Shown here: one piece after another, positions 40,800 through 49,892 of the stretch
How positions within the stretch are numbered: the first letter of the stretch is position 1
Layout: each line of letters begins with the position of its first letter
Assembly (NCBI RefSeq): GCF_900115775.1
Contig: NZ_FOXS01000007.1
Span: 62,001-126,000, forward strand
From: Hymenobacter arizonensis
GTDB taxonomy: Bacteria > Bacteroidota > Bacteroidia > Cytophagales > Hymenobacteraceae
DNA: 64,000 nucleotides
Reading direction: 5' to 3'
Program-made: the position numbers and the translations under genes
Notes under the pieces: generated by a model
Database searches by the model: none
What the model was told of the DNA's origin: nothing
What the model saw: the letters and a program-made list of their open reading frames with translations, nothing else

Positions 40800-40807
40800 C
40801 AAAGGTA
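40800..40807 (-). promoter_or_regulatory. -7 promoter box of asnS, fused to a palindrome
   Basis: TACCTTTG on the minus strand matches TAnnTTTG perfectly. Its last three nucleotides upstream are already part of the inverted repeat beginning at 40805, so the -33 region lies inside the repeat. Confidence 0.6.
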
Positions 40808-40899
40808 GCGCGCAGCCTCAGTAGCGCGGACTTTTAGTCCGCGGGTACCAGGCTTATTAACTCGCGAACTAAAAGTCCGCGCTACTGAGGCTGCGCTAC
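40805..40899. repeat. REP-like palindrome of the GCGGACTTTTAGTCCGC family
   Basis: Arms 40805-40844 and about 40863-40899 are near-perfect complements: GTAGCG(CG)CAGCCTCAGTAGCGCGG... on the left, with a 2-nt insertion and one mismatch against the right. Each arm also contains its own short palindrome (GCGGACTTTTAGTCCGC). It lies between divergent asnS and rpoN. The sequence is distinct from the GTCATT family. Confidence 0.85.
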
Positions 40900-40966
40900 C
40901 TCAACTTTTCAAGCGTAACCCTAGTAAAAACGACTGCGGGCCCGCCCTTTTCGTATTTTCGTTCCT

Positions 40967-42556
40967 ATGCAACGCCTCGACCTCAAACAGCTCCTTTCCC
41001 AAAAGCTTAGCCCGCAGCAGATTCAGTTTATTAAGCTGCTGCAGATTCCTACGGCCGAGCTGGAAACCCGCATCAAAGAGGAGATGGAGGTGAACCCGGC
41101 GCTGGAAGAGGACGAAGCCGACGAGCCCGAGGAAATGGAGCGCGACGATGACGACAGCGACGCCGACGACGACCCCGATGCTTCGCTCGACAACGACGAA
41201 AACACGCTGGACGAGGATTTCGACGACCGCAGCTCCGACCAGGAAATGGCCGACGAGATGCCCGAACCCGAAATCCTGCCCAAGGATGAAGGCCCGGTTG
41301 ACTCCGACACCGCGCCCGATAACACCGACCTGGACCTGAGCGACTACCTCAACGACGACGAAATTGCCGGCTACAAGATGCAAGGCGACGGCCCCGGCGA
41401 GGAAGAAGAGCGCGACACGCCCCTGGCCGACACCAGCGGCTCGCTCATGGACTCGCTGATGGACCAGCTGCACTTTGCCGACCTCGACGAGCGCCAGGAG
41501 GCCATCGGCCAGCAGCTCATCGGCTCGATAGACGGCGACGGCTACATCCGCCGCGACCTTTCAGCCATTGCCAACGACCTCGCTTTCTCGCAAAACCTGG
41601 AAGTGACCGTGCCCGAAATCGAGGCCGTGCTGCGCGTCATTCAGGGTTTCGACCCGCCCGGCATCGGCGCGCGCGACCTGCCGGAGTGCCTGCTGCTCCA
41701 GCTGGAGCGCCGCCCGCAGGACGAGAACACGGTGAACGCCGAGCGGATATTGACCGAGACGTTTGAAGAGTTCAGCAAGAAGCACTACCCGCGCATTCAG
41801 CAGAAGCTGGACCTGGAAGACGACGAGCTGAAGGAGGCCATCAACGTGATTCTGAAGCTGAACCCCAAGCCGGGCGGCAGCGGCCCCAGCGGCCTGGGCA
41901 AGACGCAGTACCTGATGCCCGACTTCATTCTGACGAATGACAACGGCCTGTTCAACCTGACGCTGAACGCCCGCAACGCCCCCGAGCTACGCGTGAGCCC
42001 GGCCTATACCGAGATGTTCCGGACCTACGACAAGGCGGCCAAGAAGGACGCCAAGATGAAGGAGGCCGTCACGTTTGTGAAGCAGAAGCTGGACTCGGCT
42101 AAGTGGTTTATCGACGCCATTCGGCAGCGCCAAAACACGCTGCTGCGCACCATGAATGCCATTGTGGAGCTGCAGCGCGACTTCTTTGCCGAAGGCGACG
42201 AGGGCAAGCTCAAGCCTATGATTTTGAAGGATATTGCCCAGCGCATCGGCATGGACATTTCCACGGTGAGCCGGGTGGCCAACTCAAAATCCATCCAAAC
42301 CGAGTTTGGCATCTACCCGCTCAAGTACTTTTTCTCCGAAGGTATTGCCACTGATTCGGGCGAGGATGCATCGAGCCGCGAGGTGAAAAGCATTCTGAAA
42401 GACCTTATCGGCAACGAAAGCAAAGAACGGCCCCTGAGCGACGACAAGCTAGAAAAAATGCTGAACGCCCGCGGTTACAACATTGCTCGCCGCACGGTGG
42501 CCAAGTACCGTGAACAGCTGAATATTCCGGTAGCGCGGCTGCGCAAGGAGCTATAA
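40967..42556 (+). CDS. rpoN: RNA polymerase sigma-54 factor
   Basis: 529-aa sigma-54. Region I starts MQRLDLKQLLSQKLSPQQIQFIKLLQIP, the Gln/Leu-rich activator-sensing segment. A long acidic insert (about residues 45-145; Asp/Glu runs) follows, common in this phylum. Core-binding region and DNA-binding helix-turn-helix follow, and the RpoN box is ARRTVAKYRE (residues 507-516). It directs transcription from -24/-12 promoters and needs an enhancer-binding activator, none of which is in the window. The hybrid kinase starts 105 nt downstream and is probably read from its own promoter or co-transcribed. Confidence 0.97.
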   Translation: MQRLDLKQLLSQKLSPQQIQFIKLLQIPTAELETRIKEEMEVNPALEEDEADEPEEMERDDDDSDADDDPDASLDNDENTLDEDFDDRSSDQEMADEMPEPEILPKDEGPVDSDTAPDNTDLDLSDYLNDDEIAGYKMQGDGPGEEEERDTPLADTSGSLMDSLMDQLHFADLDERQEAIGQQLIGSIDGDGYIRRDLSAIANDLAFSQNLEVTVPEIEAVLRVIQGFDPPGIGARDLPECLLLQLERRPQDENTVNAERILTETFEEFSKKHYPRIQQKLDLEDDELKEAINVILKLNPKPGGSGPSGLGKTQYLMPDFILTNDNGLFNLTLNARNAPELRVSPAYTEMFRTYDKAAKKDAKMKEAVTFVKQKLDSAKWFIDAIRQRQNTLLRTMNAIVELQRDFFAEGDEGKLKPMILKDIAQRIGMDISTVSRVANSKSIQTEFGIYPLKYFFSEGIATDSGEDASSREVKSILKDLIGNESKERPLSDDKLEKMLNARGYNIARRTVAKYREQLNIPVARLRKEL

Positions 42557-42661
42557 TGCCAAGGGCTTCGGCCCGATGAGGTAAAGTAAAATTTTCGAGA
42601 TTCTGATTTTTTTCCAATTTCGTGGCAGGACGTTCCGCGTATTGTCAGGCATATTTGTAGG

Positions 42662-45484
42662 ATGAAGCGTGCCGACGATACCCTGCTCCTCTCCGATAAT
42701 CCGGCTGAACTCCGTGCCCTGCTCCTGGCCGAACGCCAACGCCGCAAGCAGGCCGAGGCCGATTTGACGGCCTTGCGCGTCACCAGCCGCATTCCTCAGT
42801 TAAATCCCAATCCGATAATCCGGCTGAGCAGCACCGGCGAGCTCCTGTTTGCCAACCCGGCCGCCGCCATGCTGGCCGACGAGCTGCTGGCAACCGGCCC
42901 TTCGCGGGTGCGCCCGCAATTGGTGCAAGCGGCCCAGCACACCCTGCGCACGGGCGAGTCACTGCAGCGCGAGCTGCAAGCCAACGGCCAGCACTTCTTG
43001 CTGTTTGCGGTGCCGGTGCTGGAAGAAGGCTTTGCCATGCTCTACCTCACCGACGTGACGGCCCGGCGGCAGGCCGAGCAGGAAACCCGTGAGCAGCGCG
43101 AGTTCTACGAAACCATTCTGGCCCACTTGCCGGCAGTAGTCACGGTGCTCGACCCCGACCAGCGCTACCGCTACGTGAACCCCTACGCCGAACCCGACCC
43201 GGAGCTGCGCCAGGCCCGGGTAGGCCTGAGCTTTGCCGACCACTGCGCCGCCTCGGGGCTGCCACCGGCTCTGGCCGTGCGCCGTCGCCGCTTGTTTGAC
43301 CGCGCCGTGACCACCCGCGATACCGTGAGCTGGGAAGAGCAGTGGCCCGGGTCGGACGGGGACATCGCCAAGTATTGGCAGTGCTATTATCAGCCCATTT
43401 TTGCCCCGGACGGCATTCTGCGCGAGGTGATGTGCTACGGCCTCGACATCACCGTCCGGCGGCAGGCTGAGGCGCGCTCCCACCAGAGCGAAGCCCAAAT
43501 GCTGGTCCAGCAGGCATTCACCAGCTTGGTGCTGGACCTCAACCCCAACCTGATTTGGGTACGCGACGCCGAGGGCAACACCATGTTTGAGAACGCAGAG
43601 ATGAAGGCCATGCGCGAGCGCATCAGGGACCTGGCCGGTGCCGTTACCATGGAAGCTGCTCTCGACATGGAGGTGCTCAAAACGTCGGCCCTCACCGACC
43701 AGGAAGTGCTCAAATCGGGTCAGAAAATTCTGAACATAACCTCATTAAGGCTCGGCAACGGCGAGGAGCGCTGGTTTCAGACGGTGCGCTGCCCCATGGT
43801 GCTGGCCGACGGCACCGCGCAGGTGCTGGGCGTAAGCACCGACATCACGGCGCTCAAGCAAGCGCAGCAGGAAGCGGAAGCCGCCGCCCTGGCCCGCGAA
43901 AACTTCCTGGCCAACATGAGCCACGAAATCCGCACGCCGCTCAATGGCGTGCTGGGCATGACAAGCCTGCTCGCCAAAACCAGCCTCAACGAGCAGCAGC
44001 GCAGCTACACGGCCATCATCCAGCACTCGGGACGGCACTTGCTGAACGTGGTGAACGACGTGCTCGACATGGCCAAAATCACCTCGGGCAACCTGGAGCT
44101 GGAGCAGTCAGCCTTCAACCTCTGCGATTCCATGGGCAAAGCGGCGCACCCCCTGGTGATGCAGGCCCAGGAAAAAGGCATTCGGGTGGTGGGCACGCTC
44201 CTGCGCGATTCCTGCCCCCTGCCCTGGGTAGTTGGCGATTCCTACCGCCTCAACCAAGTGCTGATAAACCTGCTGTCGAACGCCATCAAGTTTACTCCGG
44301 CGGGTGGCACGGTGGCGATAGGCGGCTACTTTGTGAGCGAAACCGAAGACACCCTCACCACTGAGTTTCGGGTGACGGATAGCGGCATCGGCATTGCGCC
44401 CGACAAGCTGGAAAGCATTTTTCAGGAATTCACGCAGGCCTACGCCGACACCACCCGGCAGTTTGGTGGTACGGGACTAGGGCTGAGCATCAGCCGGGCC
44501 CTGGTGGCCCAGATGGGCGGACGGCTCACGGTGCAAAGCCAGCCGGGCCAGGGCAGCTCTTTCTCCTTCGTGACCACGCTGCCCAAGGCCAGCGCCGAAG
44601 CGCGGCAAAAAGCCAATGAGCCCGTGGTAATGCTGCAGGAAGCAGCCGTGCGCGGCCGCCGCGTGCTGCTGGTAGAAGACAACGCTGTGAACCGCGAAGT
44701 AGCCCAGCTGCTGTTGGAAGGCCACGGCGTGGTGGTAGACGAAGCCGCCAGCGGCCTCGAAGCTCTCGAATTGTTTGAGGAGTGCCGCTACGATGCCGTA
44801 TTGATGGATATTCAGATGCCCGGCATGAACGGGCTGGAAGCCACCGCCCGCATTCGGGCGCACTACGACCCTGTGAAGGCCGCCACCCCCATTCTGGCCC
44901 TCACGGCCAATGCCTTCCGCGCCGATGCCGAGAAGTATGCCGAGGCCGGCATGAACGACACCCTGCCCAAACCCTTCGACGAGGCCGAGCTGCTCGGCAA
45001 ACTGGCCGCGCTCATGGCCGGCGGCGGTCCCGCCTCGGCCCTAGCGGCCGCTTTGCCAGCTGCCCCCGCCCCAACCGAAACCAGCGAAGCCGCCCCAGCC
45101 AACGCCACCGTGCCGCATCCCGCCCCGGCGCCTGAGGCCGCCGAAGCCGCTGCCCCGCTCTTCGACCTCGCCTTGCTAAGCCAAACCGCCCACGGCAGCA
45201 CGGCTTTCATGAACCGCATTCTGACCTCTTTCCACAACAACACTCCCGGCAGCGTGGCAGAGCTTCGGGCAGCCAGCGCCGCGGCCAACTGGCCTGTGGC
45301 TGCGGCGCTGGCCCACAAGCTGCGGCCGTCGCTGCGCCTGCTCGGAGCAGCTGGGCTCCTGCCCCACATGGCCGTGCTCGAAGCCGAAAGCTCATCGGAA
45401 CCCGAGCGCCAAACCGCTGCGAAGGAACTGGAAGCAGGGCTAGAGGAACTACTAAAGGTGCTACCCCAAAAACTGGAATCTTAA
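42662..45484 (+). CDS. Hybrid sensor histidine kinase with receiver and Hpt domains
   Basis: 940-aa cytosolic phosphorelay kinase without membrane helices. Three PAS-like sensory domains (about residues 45-140, 145-270 and 275-400) precede HisKA (H421 in NMSHEIRTPLNG) and HATPase_c (VLINLLSNAIKFTPAGG, GTGLGLSIS). A receiver domain (about 660-785, phospho-acceptor D716 in LMDIQMPGMNG) and an Ala/Pro-rich linker come next, then an Hpt domain (H885 in AHKLRPSLRLLG). The protein therefore carries a full His-Asp-His relay but no output, so a separate response regulator must be its target. It follows rpoN; a functional link is possible but unproven. Confidence 0.93.
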   Translation: MKRADDTLLLSDNPAELRALLLAERQRRKQAEADLTALRVTSRIPQLNPNPIIRLSSTGELLFANPAAAMLADELLATGPSRVRPQLVQAAQHTLRTGESLQRELQANGQHFLLFAVPVLEEGFAMLYLTDVTARRQAEQETREQREFYETILAHLPAVVTVLDPDQRYRYVNPYAEPDPELRQARVGLSFADHCAASGLPPALAVRRRRLFDRAVTTRDTVSWEEQWPGSDGDIAKYWQCYYQPIFAPDGILREVMCYGLDITVRRQAEARSHQSEAQMLVQQAFTSLVLDLNPNLIWVRDAEGNTMFENAEMKAMRERIRDLAGAVTMEAALDMEVLKTSALTDQEVLKSGQKILNITSLRLGNGEERWFQTVRCPMVLADGTAQVLGVSTDITALKQAQQEAEAAALARENFLANMSHEIRTPLNGVLGMTSLLAKTSLNEQQRSYTAIIQHSGRHLLNVVNDVLDMAKITSGNLELEQSAFNLCDSMGKAAHPLVMQAQEKGIRVVGTLLRDSCPLPWVVGDSYRLNQVLINLLSNAIKFTPAGGTVAIGGYFVSETEDTLTTEFRVTDSGIGIAPDKLESIFQEFTQAYADTTRQFGGTGLGLSISRALVAQMGGRLTVQSQPGQGSSFSFVTTLPKASAEARQKANEPVVMLQEAAVRGRRVLLVEDNAVNREVAQLLLEGHGVVVDEAASGLEALELFEECRYDAVLMDIQMPGMNGLEATARIRAHYDPVKAATPILALTANAFRADAEKYAEAGMNDTLPKPFDEAELLGKLAALMAGGGPASALAAALPAAPAPTETSEAAPANATVPHPAPAPEAAEAAAPLFDLALLSQTAHGSTAFMNRILTSFHNNTPGSVAELRAASAAANWPVAAALAHKLRPSLRLLGAAGLLPHMAVLEAESSSEPERQTAAKELEAGLEELLKVLPQKLES

Positions 45485-45827
45485 CGGGTTGCAGTTATCT
45501 ATCTCAAGCCCTATCGAACTATGCCTTCAGTTCGCTTGCCTCATCACAAATACTAAAATTATAAATTTGCCAACACATTGTCTCTTGCCGCGGCTGCATG
45601 CTAGGCCGTGGCCCAAATAAGCCGATTACCACCAAATTATCCCATACAAATCGCCCTGAAATTTCAGCTTCGCGGTGTTACCTTGGTAAGGTAATACACG
45701 GCGTGGCGGGAGTTGGGAAATAGTTTTTCATTAGGTTAGCTGTAAATAAAGCCGCTCGGGCCCGCTACTGTGCTTCTGCTATGGTCCGCGCGTGCCCGTG
45801 GGTTTTACTTTTTCTGCTATTAGTTCT
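45485..45827. other. 343-nt intergenic region upstream of the OmpA/PD40 gene
   Basis: A perfect -7 box TAAATTTG lies at 45562-45569 (plus), with a poorly spaced upstream TTG. It is about 260 nt before the gene start, so the mRNA would have a long leader. Hairpins at about 45589-45612 (GCCGCGGC/GCCGTGGC) and 45675-45700 (GTGTTACCTT/AAGGTAATACAC) could structure that leader. No gene is supported. Confidence 0.45.
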
Positions 45828-47933
45828 ATGTCTGAATCTTTTGTGTCCCGCCTGCTGACGTTCGTGTCGGTGGTTTTGCTACTATTATTTTCTGTCAATT
45901 CTCAAGCCCAGCAGGTGCTGTGGGCGGCCCGCGTTGTAGCTGTTTCGTCTCAGAAAGCCGAGGGCAAAGAGCCATTTGCTCCCTCGCAGGTACTGGGCAC
46001 TCCCAACGCCCTGCCGCTGGGCCAAATCAGCAACGACGCGTGGATTCCCAAGAAAGAAGGCTCCAACGAATTCATTGAGGTGCGCTTTGGCCGTTCTATT
46101 GCGGCCCAGCAGGTAACGATAGTTGAAAACTTCAACCCGGGCTCCATCACCAAAGTGGAGCTGGTGGATACCAAAGGCGAAAAACACGAGGTATACACCA
46201 ACACCAACCCAGGCCCGCTACCCGAGCCTTTCCGCACCCTGGAGGTGCGGTTTCCCGTGGCCGAATACCGCACCATTGGCGTCATTGTGCGGATGAACAC
46301 GGGCAAAGTGGAGGGGGTGAACCAGATTGACGCCATCGGCATCGCCAACGTGGCTTCCACCATGGTGAAGCAGGCCTTCGATGCACCCAAGGGCCCCGAC
46401 GCGGTGGCTTCTACCCAGTTCGACTCCTCGCTCGTGAACCTGGGACCGAACGTGAACTCGCGCTACGTCGATACTCACCCCGTAATCTCGCCCGATGGGC
46501 GCACACTGTATTTCGCCCGCCAGAGCCACCCCGGCAACGTGGGCGGCTCGCGCGACCCGCAGGACATCTGGATTTCCAAGCTAGTGTCGGGCAAAAACAA
46601 AACCTGGGGCCCGGCCAAGAACATGGGCGAGCCCAGCAACACGCCCGAAGACCCCAACGGCTTGGCCTCGGTGTCTGCCAACGGTCAGACGGCCCTGCTC
46701 ATCGGCGTGTACGTCGACGGCCTCATGGAGCCCAAGGGTTTCAGCATGAGCCGCCGCTCGGCCGGTGGCTGGAGCAAGCCCGTGAAAGTGGAGATTGACG
46801 ACTACTACAACAAAGACCCCGAACACATCGACGCCTGCCTGGCCACCTCGGGCAAGGCCCTGCTCATGGCCGTGGAGCGCAACGACGGCATCGGCGGCCA
46901 GGACATTTACGTGAGTTTCCCGAAGCCCGACAAGTTGCCCGGCGCCATGGCCGACCCCAAAAAGCAGGTGGAATGGACCAAGCCCCTGAACTTGGGCCCG
47001 AACGTGAACACGGCCAAAGCCGACTTCGCCCCCTTCCTGGCTGCTGATGAGAAGACCCTGTACTTCGCCAGCGAAGGCCGGGGCGGCTACGGCAAATCTG
47101 ATATTTTTTACTGCAAGCGCCTCGATGATACTTGGACCAACTGGAGCCCGCCCCGTAACCTGGGCCCCGTAGTGAACTCGCCGGACTTCGACGCCTACTA
47201 CACCGTATCGGCCGCCGGCCAGGATGCCTACCTCGTGTCGTCGCGCAACGGCACCGACGGCTCCAAGGACATTTTCCGCATCTCTCTCGCCCCCGCCTTC
47301 CAGCCCGAAGTGGTGACGCTGGTGACCGGCCGCGTACTCGACGTGAACACCGGCAAGCCCATTCGCGCCATCATTCACTACGAGAACCTGCTCACGGGCG
47401 AAGAAATCGGCGTGACCGAAACCGACCCGCGCGACGGCTCCTACACCATTGTGCTGCCCAGCGGCGTGCAGTATGGCTACCGCGCCGAAGCCGTCGGCTA
47501 CCTGGCCGAGAACGCCAGCCTCGACGTGACGGCCAAGGACAAGTACTCCGAGCAGCAGCAAGACCTGTTCCTCGTGCCCTTCAACGTGGGCCAGACCGTG
47601 AAGCTGAACAATATCTTCTTCCAGCAGAGCCGTTACTACCTCAACACCAATTCCTACCCCGAGCTGGCCCGCCTCATCCGCATCATGAAAGACTACCCTT
47701 CGGTAGAAATCAAGATTTCCGGCCACACCGACAACCAAGGCGACCCTGCCCTTAACCTCAAGCTAAGCCAGGACCGGGTGAGCGAGGTGAAGAAGTACCT
47801 CAGCAGCCACGGCGTCAACGGCAGCCGCATTACCACCGAGGGCTTCGGCGGCACCAAGCCCATCGCCAGCAACGACCAGGAAGAAACCCGCGCCAAAAAC
47901 CGGCGCGTAGAGTTCACCATCACCAAGAAGTAA
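45828..47933 (+). CDS. OmpA-family protein with PD40 repeats (PorE-like, no TPR)
   Basis: 701-aa envelope protein. Order: signal peptide (to about residue 27, ending SQAQ); a beta-sandwich-like N-terminal domain (about 28-175, WIPKKEGSNEFIEVRFGRSIAAQQVTIVENFNPG); WD40-like PD40 propeller repeats (about 190-500, SPDGRTLYFARQS, AADEKTLYFASEGRGGYGKSDIFY); a carboxypeptidase-regulatory-like domain (about 510-590); and a C-terminal OmpA peptidoglycan-binding domain (SGHTDNQGDPALNLKLSQDRVSEVKKYL). The last three match PorE, the T9SS protein that ties the motor complex to peptidoglycan, but PorE has N-terminal TPRs, absent here. ATG 45828 chosen from the signal peptide. Followed by a terminator. Confidence 0.8.
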   Translation: MSESFVSRLLTFVSVVLLLLFSVNSQAQQVLWAARVVAVSSQKAEGKEPFAPSQVLGTPNALPLGQISNDAWIPKKEGSNEFIEVRFGRSIAAQQVTIVENFNPGSITKVELVDTKGEKHEVYTNTNPGPLPEPFRTLEVRFPVAEYRTIGVIVRMNTGKVEGVNQIDAIGIANVASTMVKQAFDAPKGPDAVASTQFDSSLVNLGPNVNSRYVDTHPVISPDGRTLYFARQSHPGNVGGSRDPQDIWISKLVSGKNKTWGPAKNMGEPSNTPEDPNGLASVSANGQTALLIGVYVDGLMEPKGFSMSRRSAGGWSKPVKVEIDDYYNKDPEHIDACLATSGKALLMAVERNDGIGGQDIYVSFPKPDKLPGAMADPKKQVEWTKPLNLGPNVNTAKADFAPFLAADEKTLYFASEGRGGYGKSDIFYCKRLDDTWTNWSPPRNLGPVVNSPDFDAYYTVSAAGQDAYLVSSRNGTDGSKDIFRISLAPAFQPEVVTLVTGRVLDVNTGKPIRAIIHYENLLTGEEIGVTETDPRDGSYTIVLPSGVQYGYRAEAVGYLAENASLDVTAKDKYSEQQQDLFLVPFNVGQTVKLNNIFFQQSRYYLNTNSYPELARLIRIMKDYPSVEIKISGHTDNQGDPALNLKLSQDRVSEVKKYLSSHGVNGSRITTEGFGGTKPIASNDQEETRAKNRRVEFTITKK

Positions 47934-47985
47934 CGGCGGCAAGGCCTTGGCACTTGGCCGTGCTTCGCTCCGCTTTTCAGCTACA

Positions 47986-48018
47986 CAAAAAAGCCTGACC
48001 ACTTGGCCAGGCTTTTTT
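47986..48018. terminator. Bidirectional terminator
   Basis: AAAAAAGCCTG pairs with CAGGCTTTTTT, extended by ACCA/TGGC with one mismatch. It lies between the convergent OmpA/PD40 and CHRD genes. Confidence 0.8.
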
Positions 48019-48057
48019 TGTATCCACTCAACGGGCGTTGGCTAGTACGTAGAAAGG

Positions 48058-48573
48058 CTAGCGCACCTGCCCACGGACTTCGCCGCCGGGATAGGCAGTA
48101 GAATGCACGTTGGTATAAATGCTGCCGGCTTCCATAGCGGCTATGAGCGCCGAGAGTGGCTGGCCGGCCAGACGGCCTTTCAGCGAAGCGCTGGTAATGA
48201 TTCCCTCTGCTATCACTCCCTGCGGGCTGGGGCCCGTTCTGCCCACCAAATCGACCACTACCGGGCCATTGGTGCCGGCGTTGCCTAAGTGCAGGTGCCC
48301 AAAAATTACCGTAGTTCTGATATTGGCCACAATGAGCTTATACGACAGCGAATTGCCGTCTTTGCTCAACTTGAAATTGGCCTGACCAGTTGCATTCGTC
48401 GGAACTGCTGGCACCTCTTGGTCGCCCGAGAGATGGGCAGAAAAACTTCTGTCTCCAGACTTTGCGTCTGCCGCTTGCGCGCTGGCTGCAACCGACTGCG
48501 GCTCAACGGATTCTTTCTGGCAGCCGCTTAGCAGCAGTCCACCCAGGAACAATACACTCAGTAAGCTTTTCAT
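48058..48573 (-). CDS. CHRD-domain lipoprotein
   Basis: 171-aa lipoprotein with lipobox LLSGC (Cys at about residue 18) and a CHRD domain (about residues 42-170). The domain shows RSFSAHLSGDQEVPAVPTNATGQANFKLS, YKLIVANIRTTVIFGHLHLGNAGTNGPVVVDL and SIYTNVHSTAYPGGEVRGQVR, the family hallmark ending. CHRD was named for chordin; in bacteria it occurs in secreted proteins of unknown function. Monocistronic, with convergent terminator to the OmpA gene. Confidence 0.88.
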   Translation of the reverse strand: MKSLLSVLFLGGLLLSGCQKESVEPQSVAASAQAADAKSGDRSFSAHLSGDQEVPAVPTNATGQANFKLSKDGNSLSYKLIVANIRTTVIFGHLHLGNAGTNGPVVVDLVGRTGPSPQGVIAEGIITSASLKGRLAGQPLSALIAAMEAGSIYTNVHSTAYPGGEVRGQVR

Positions 48574-48698
48574 ATAGTGTTGGGATTTGGTGGGTTAATG
48601 GATAAGCATCCAACCGCTACCGTCCCAATCGGTTAGCTTGTTTTAATGAAATGACAAAATCTTATATTCACATTGCGGCGCCCTTACCGATTTTGATT

Positions 48699-48742
48699 CC
48701 ACCAAAAAGGCCTGTTCCATACGGAGCAGGCCTTTTTGGTGG
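48699..48742. terminator. Terminator of the floA gene
   Basis: 20-bp arms (48699-48718 and 48723-48742, CCACCAAAAAGGCCTG core) with one G-T pair and an ATAC loop, downstream of floA on the minus strand. Confidence 0.8.
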
Positions 48743-48807
48743 GAAAGCAGTAAACTAATTGGGTCAGGGTTAGGCTTGCTGGAGGAAGCAAGTCACCTCA
48801 GTGTAGC

Positions 48808-49803
48808 TTAGGAGCTTAAGTTGCTCGAGCCGGGCTTCACGTTGCCGCTGCCGCCGGGGTTGGCGATGGAATCGCGCATGTCGGTATCAGCCTGTACGTT
48901 GCGCATTTTGTAGTAGTCCATAATGCCGAGGTTGCCGTTGCGGAAAGCTTCGGCCATGGCCTTGGGGATTTCGGCTTCGGCGTCTACCACGCGGGCTTTG
49001 GCCTCCTGGGTTTTGGCGCGGTTTTCCTGTTCCACGGCTACGGCCATGGCGCGGCGCTCTTCGGCGCGGGCCTCGGCCACGCGCAAGTCGGCAGCCGCCT
49101 GGTCCATCTGGAGCTTGGCACCAATGTTTTCTCCGATGTCCACGTCGGCGATGTCGATGGAGAGGATTTCGAAAGCAGTGCCCGCATCGAGACCTTTCGA
49201 CAGCACGAGCTTGGAAATCTTATCGGGGTTTTCCAGCACTTCCTTGTGCGACTTCGACGAGCCTATGGTGCTCACAATGCCCTCGCCTACCCGCGCCAGA
49301 ATGGTTTCTTCGCCGGCGCCGCCCACCAGCTGCGAGATGTTGGCCCGCACCGTGACCCGGGCAATAACGATGAGCTGAATGCCATCCTGCGACACCGCGG
49401 CTACGTTGGGGGTGTTAATTACCTTAGGGTTAACGCTGGTGGTCACGGCCTCAAACACGTTCCGGCCGGCCAAGTCGATGGCCGTGGCCTGCTTGAAGGT
49501 GAGCGGAATATTAGCCTTATCGGCCGAAATCAGCGCTTTGATTACACTGGGCACGTTGCCTCCTGCCAGAAAGTGAGTTTCCAAATCGTCAGCCGTCAGT
49601 TGAAGGCCCGCCTTAGTAGAGGTAATCAGAGAATTGACAATCAGGGATGGTGGCACTTTGCGCACCCGCATGAAAGCCAGCTGGAACAAACTCACTCGCA
49701 CCCCCGAGAATACCGCGGTAACCCAAAGGCTAATGGGGAAGAAGTACAGGAACACCAGCAGAACTATGCCTGCTATGGCCAGTGGAAATAAGGGAAAATT
49801 CAT
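48808..49803 (-). CDS. floA: Flotillin-like protein FloA
   Basis: 331-aa FloA (former UPF0365/YqfA). An N-terminal membrane hairpin (about residues 4-35, LFPLAIAGIVLLVFLYFF...LWVTAVFSGVRVSLF) is followed by an SPFH/PHB-like domain (to about 200, PKVINTPNVAAVSQDGIQLIVIARVTVRANISQLVGGAGEETILARVGEGIVSTIG) and an Ala/Glu-rich coiled coil (about 230-290). The C-terminus is Gly/Ser-rich and disordered. FloA forms membrane microdomains. The NfeD-like gene upstream is its standard partner, 89 nt away on the same strand. Confidence 0.95.
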   Translation of the reverse strand: MNFPLFPLAIAGIVLLVFLYFFPISLWVTAVFSGVRVSLFQLAFMRVRKVPPSLIVNSLITSTKAGLQLTADDLETHFLAGGNVPSVIKALISADKANIPLTFKQATAIDLAGRNVFEAVTTSVNPKVINTPNVAAVSQDGIQLIVIARVTVRANISQLVGGAGEETILARVGEGIVSTIGSSKSHKEVLENPDKISKLVLSKGLDAGTAFEILSIDIADVDIGENIGAKLQMDQAAADLRVAEARAEERRAMAVAVEQENRAKTQEAKARVVDAEAEIPKAMAEAFRNGNLGIMDYYKMRNVQADTDMRDSIANPGGSGNVKPGSSNLSS

Positions 49804-49892
49804 GCTGAAAGGTAGTAACGAATTGGGTAGCGGCCTTGCGGGTACTGCCGCAGGCTCAATAAGTTTAACTAGACAAGTGCTGTGCTCGGACG

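Noticed and set aside
45562..45700. Possible small RNA gene (perfect -7 box plus hairpins)
   Set aside because: The -33 spacing is 23 nt and no terminator follows the hairpins before the next gene; a long 5' leader is the simpler explanation.
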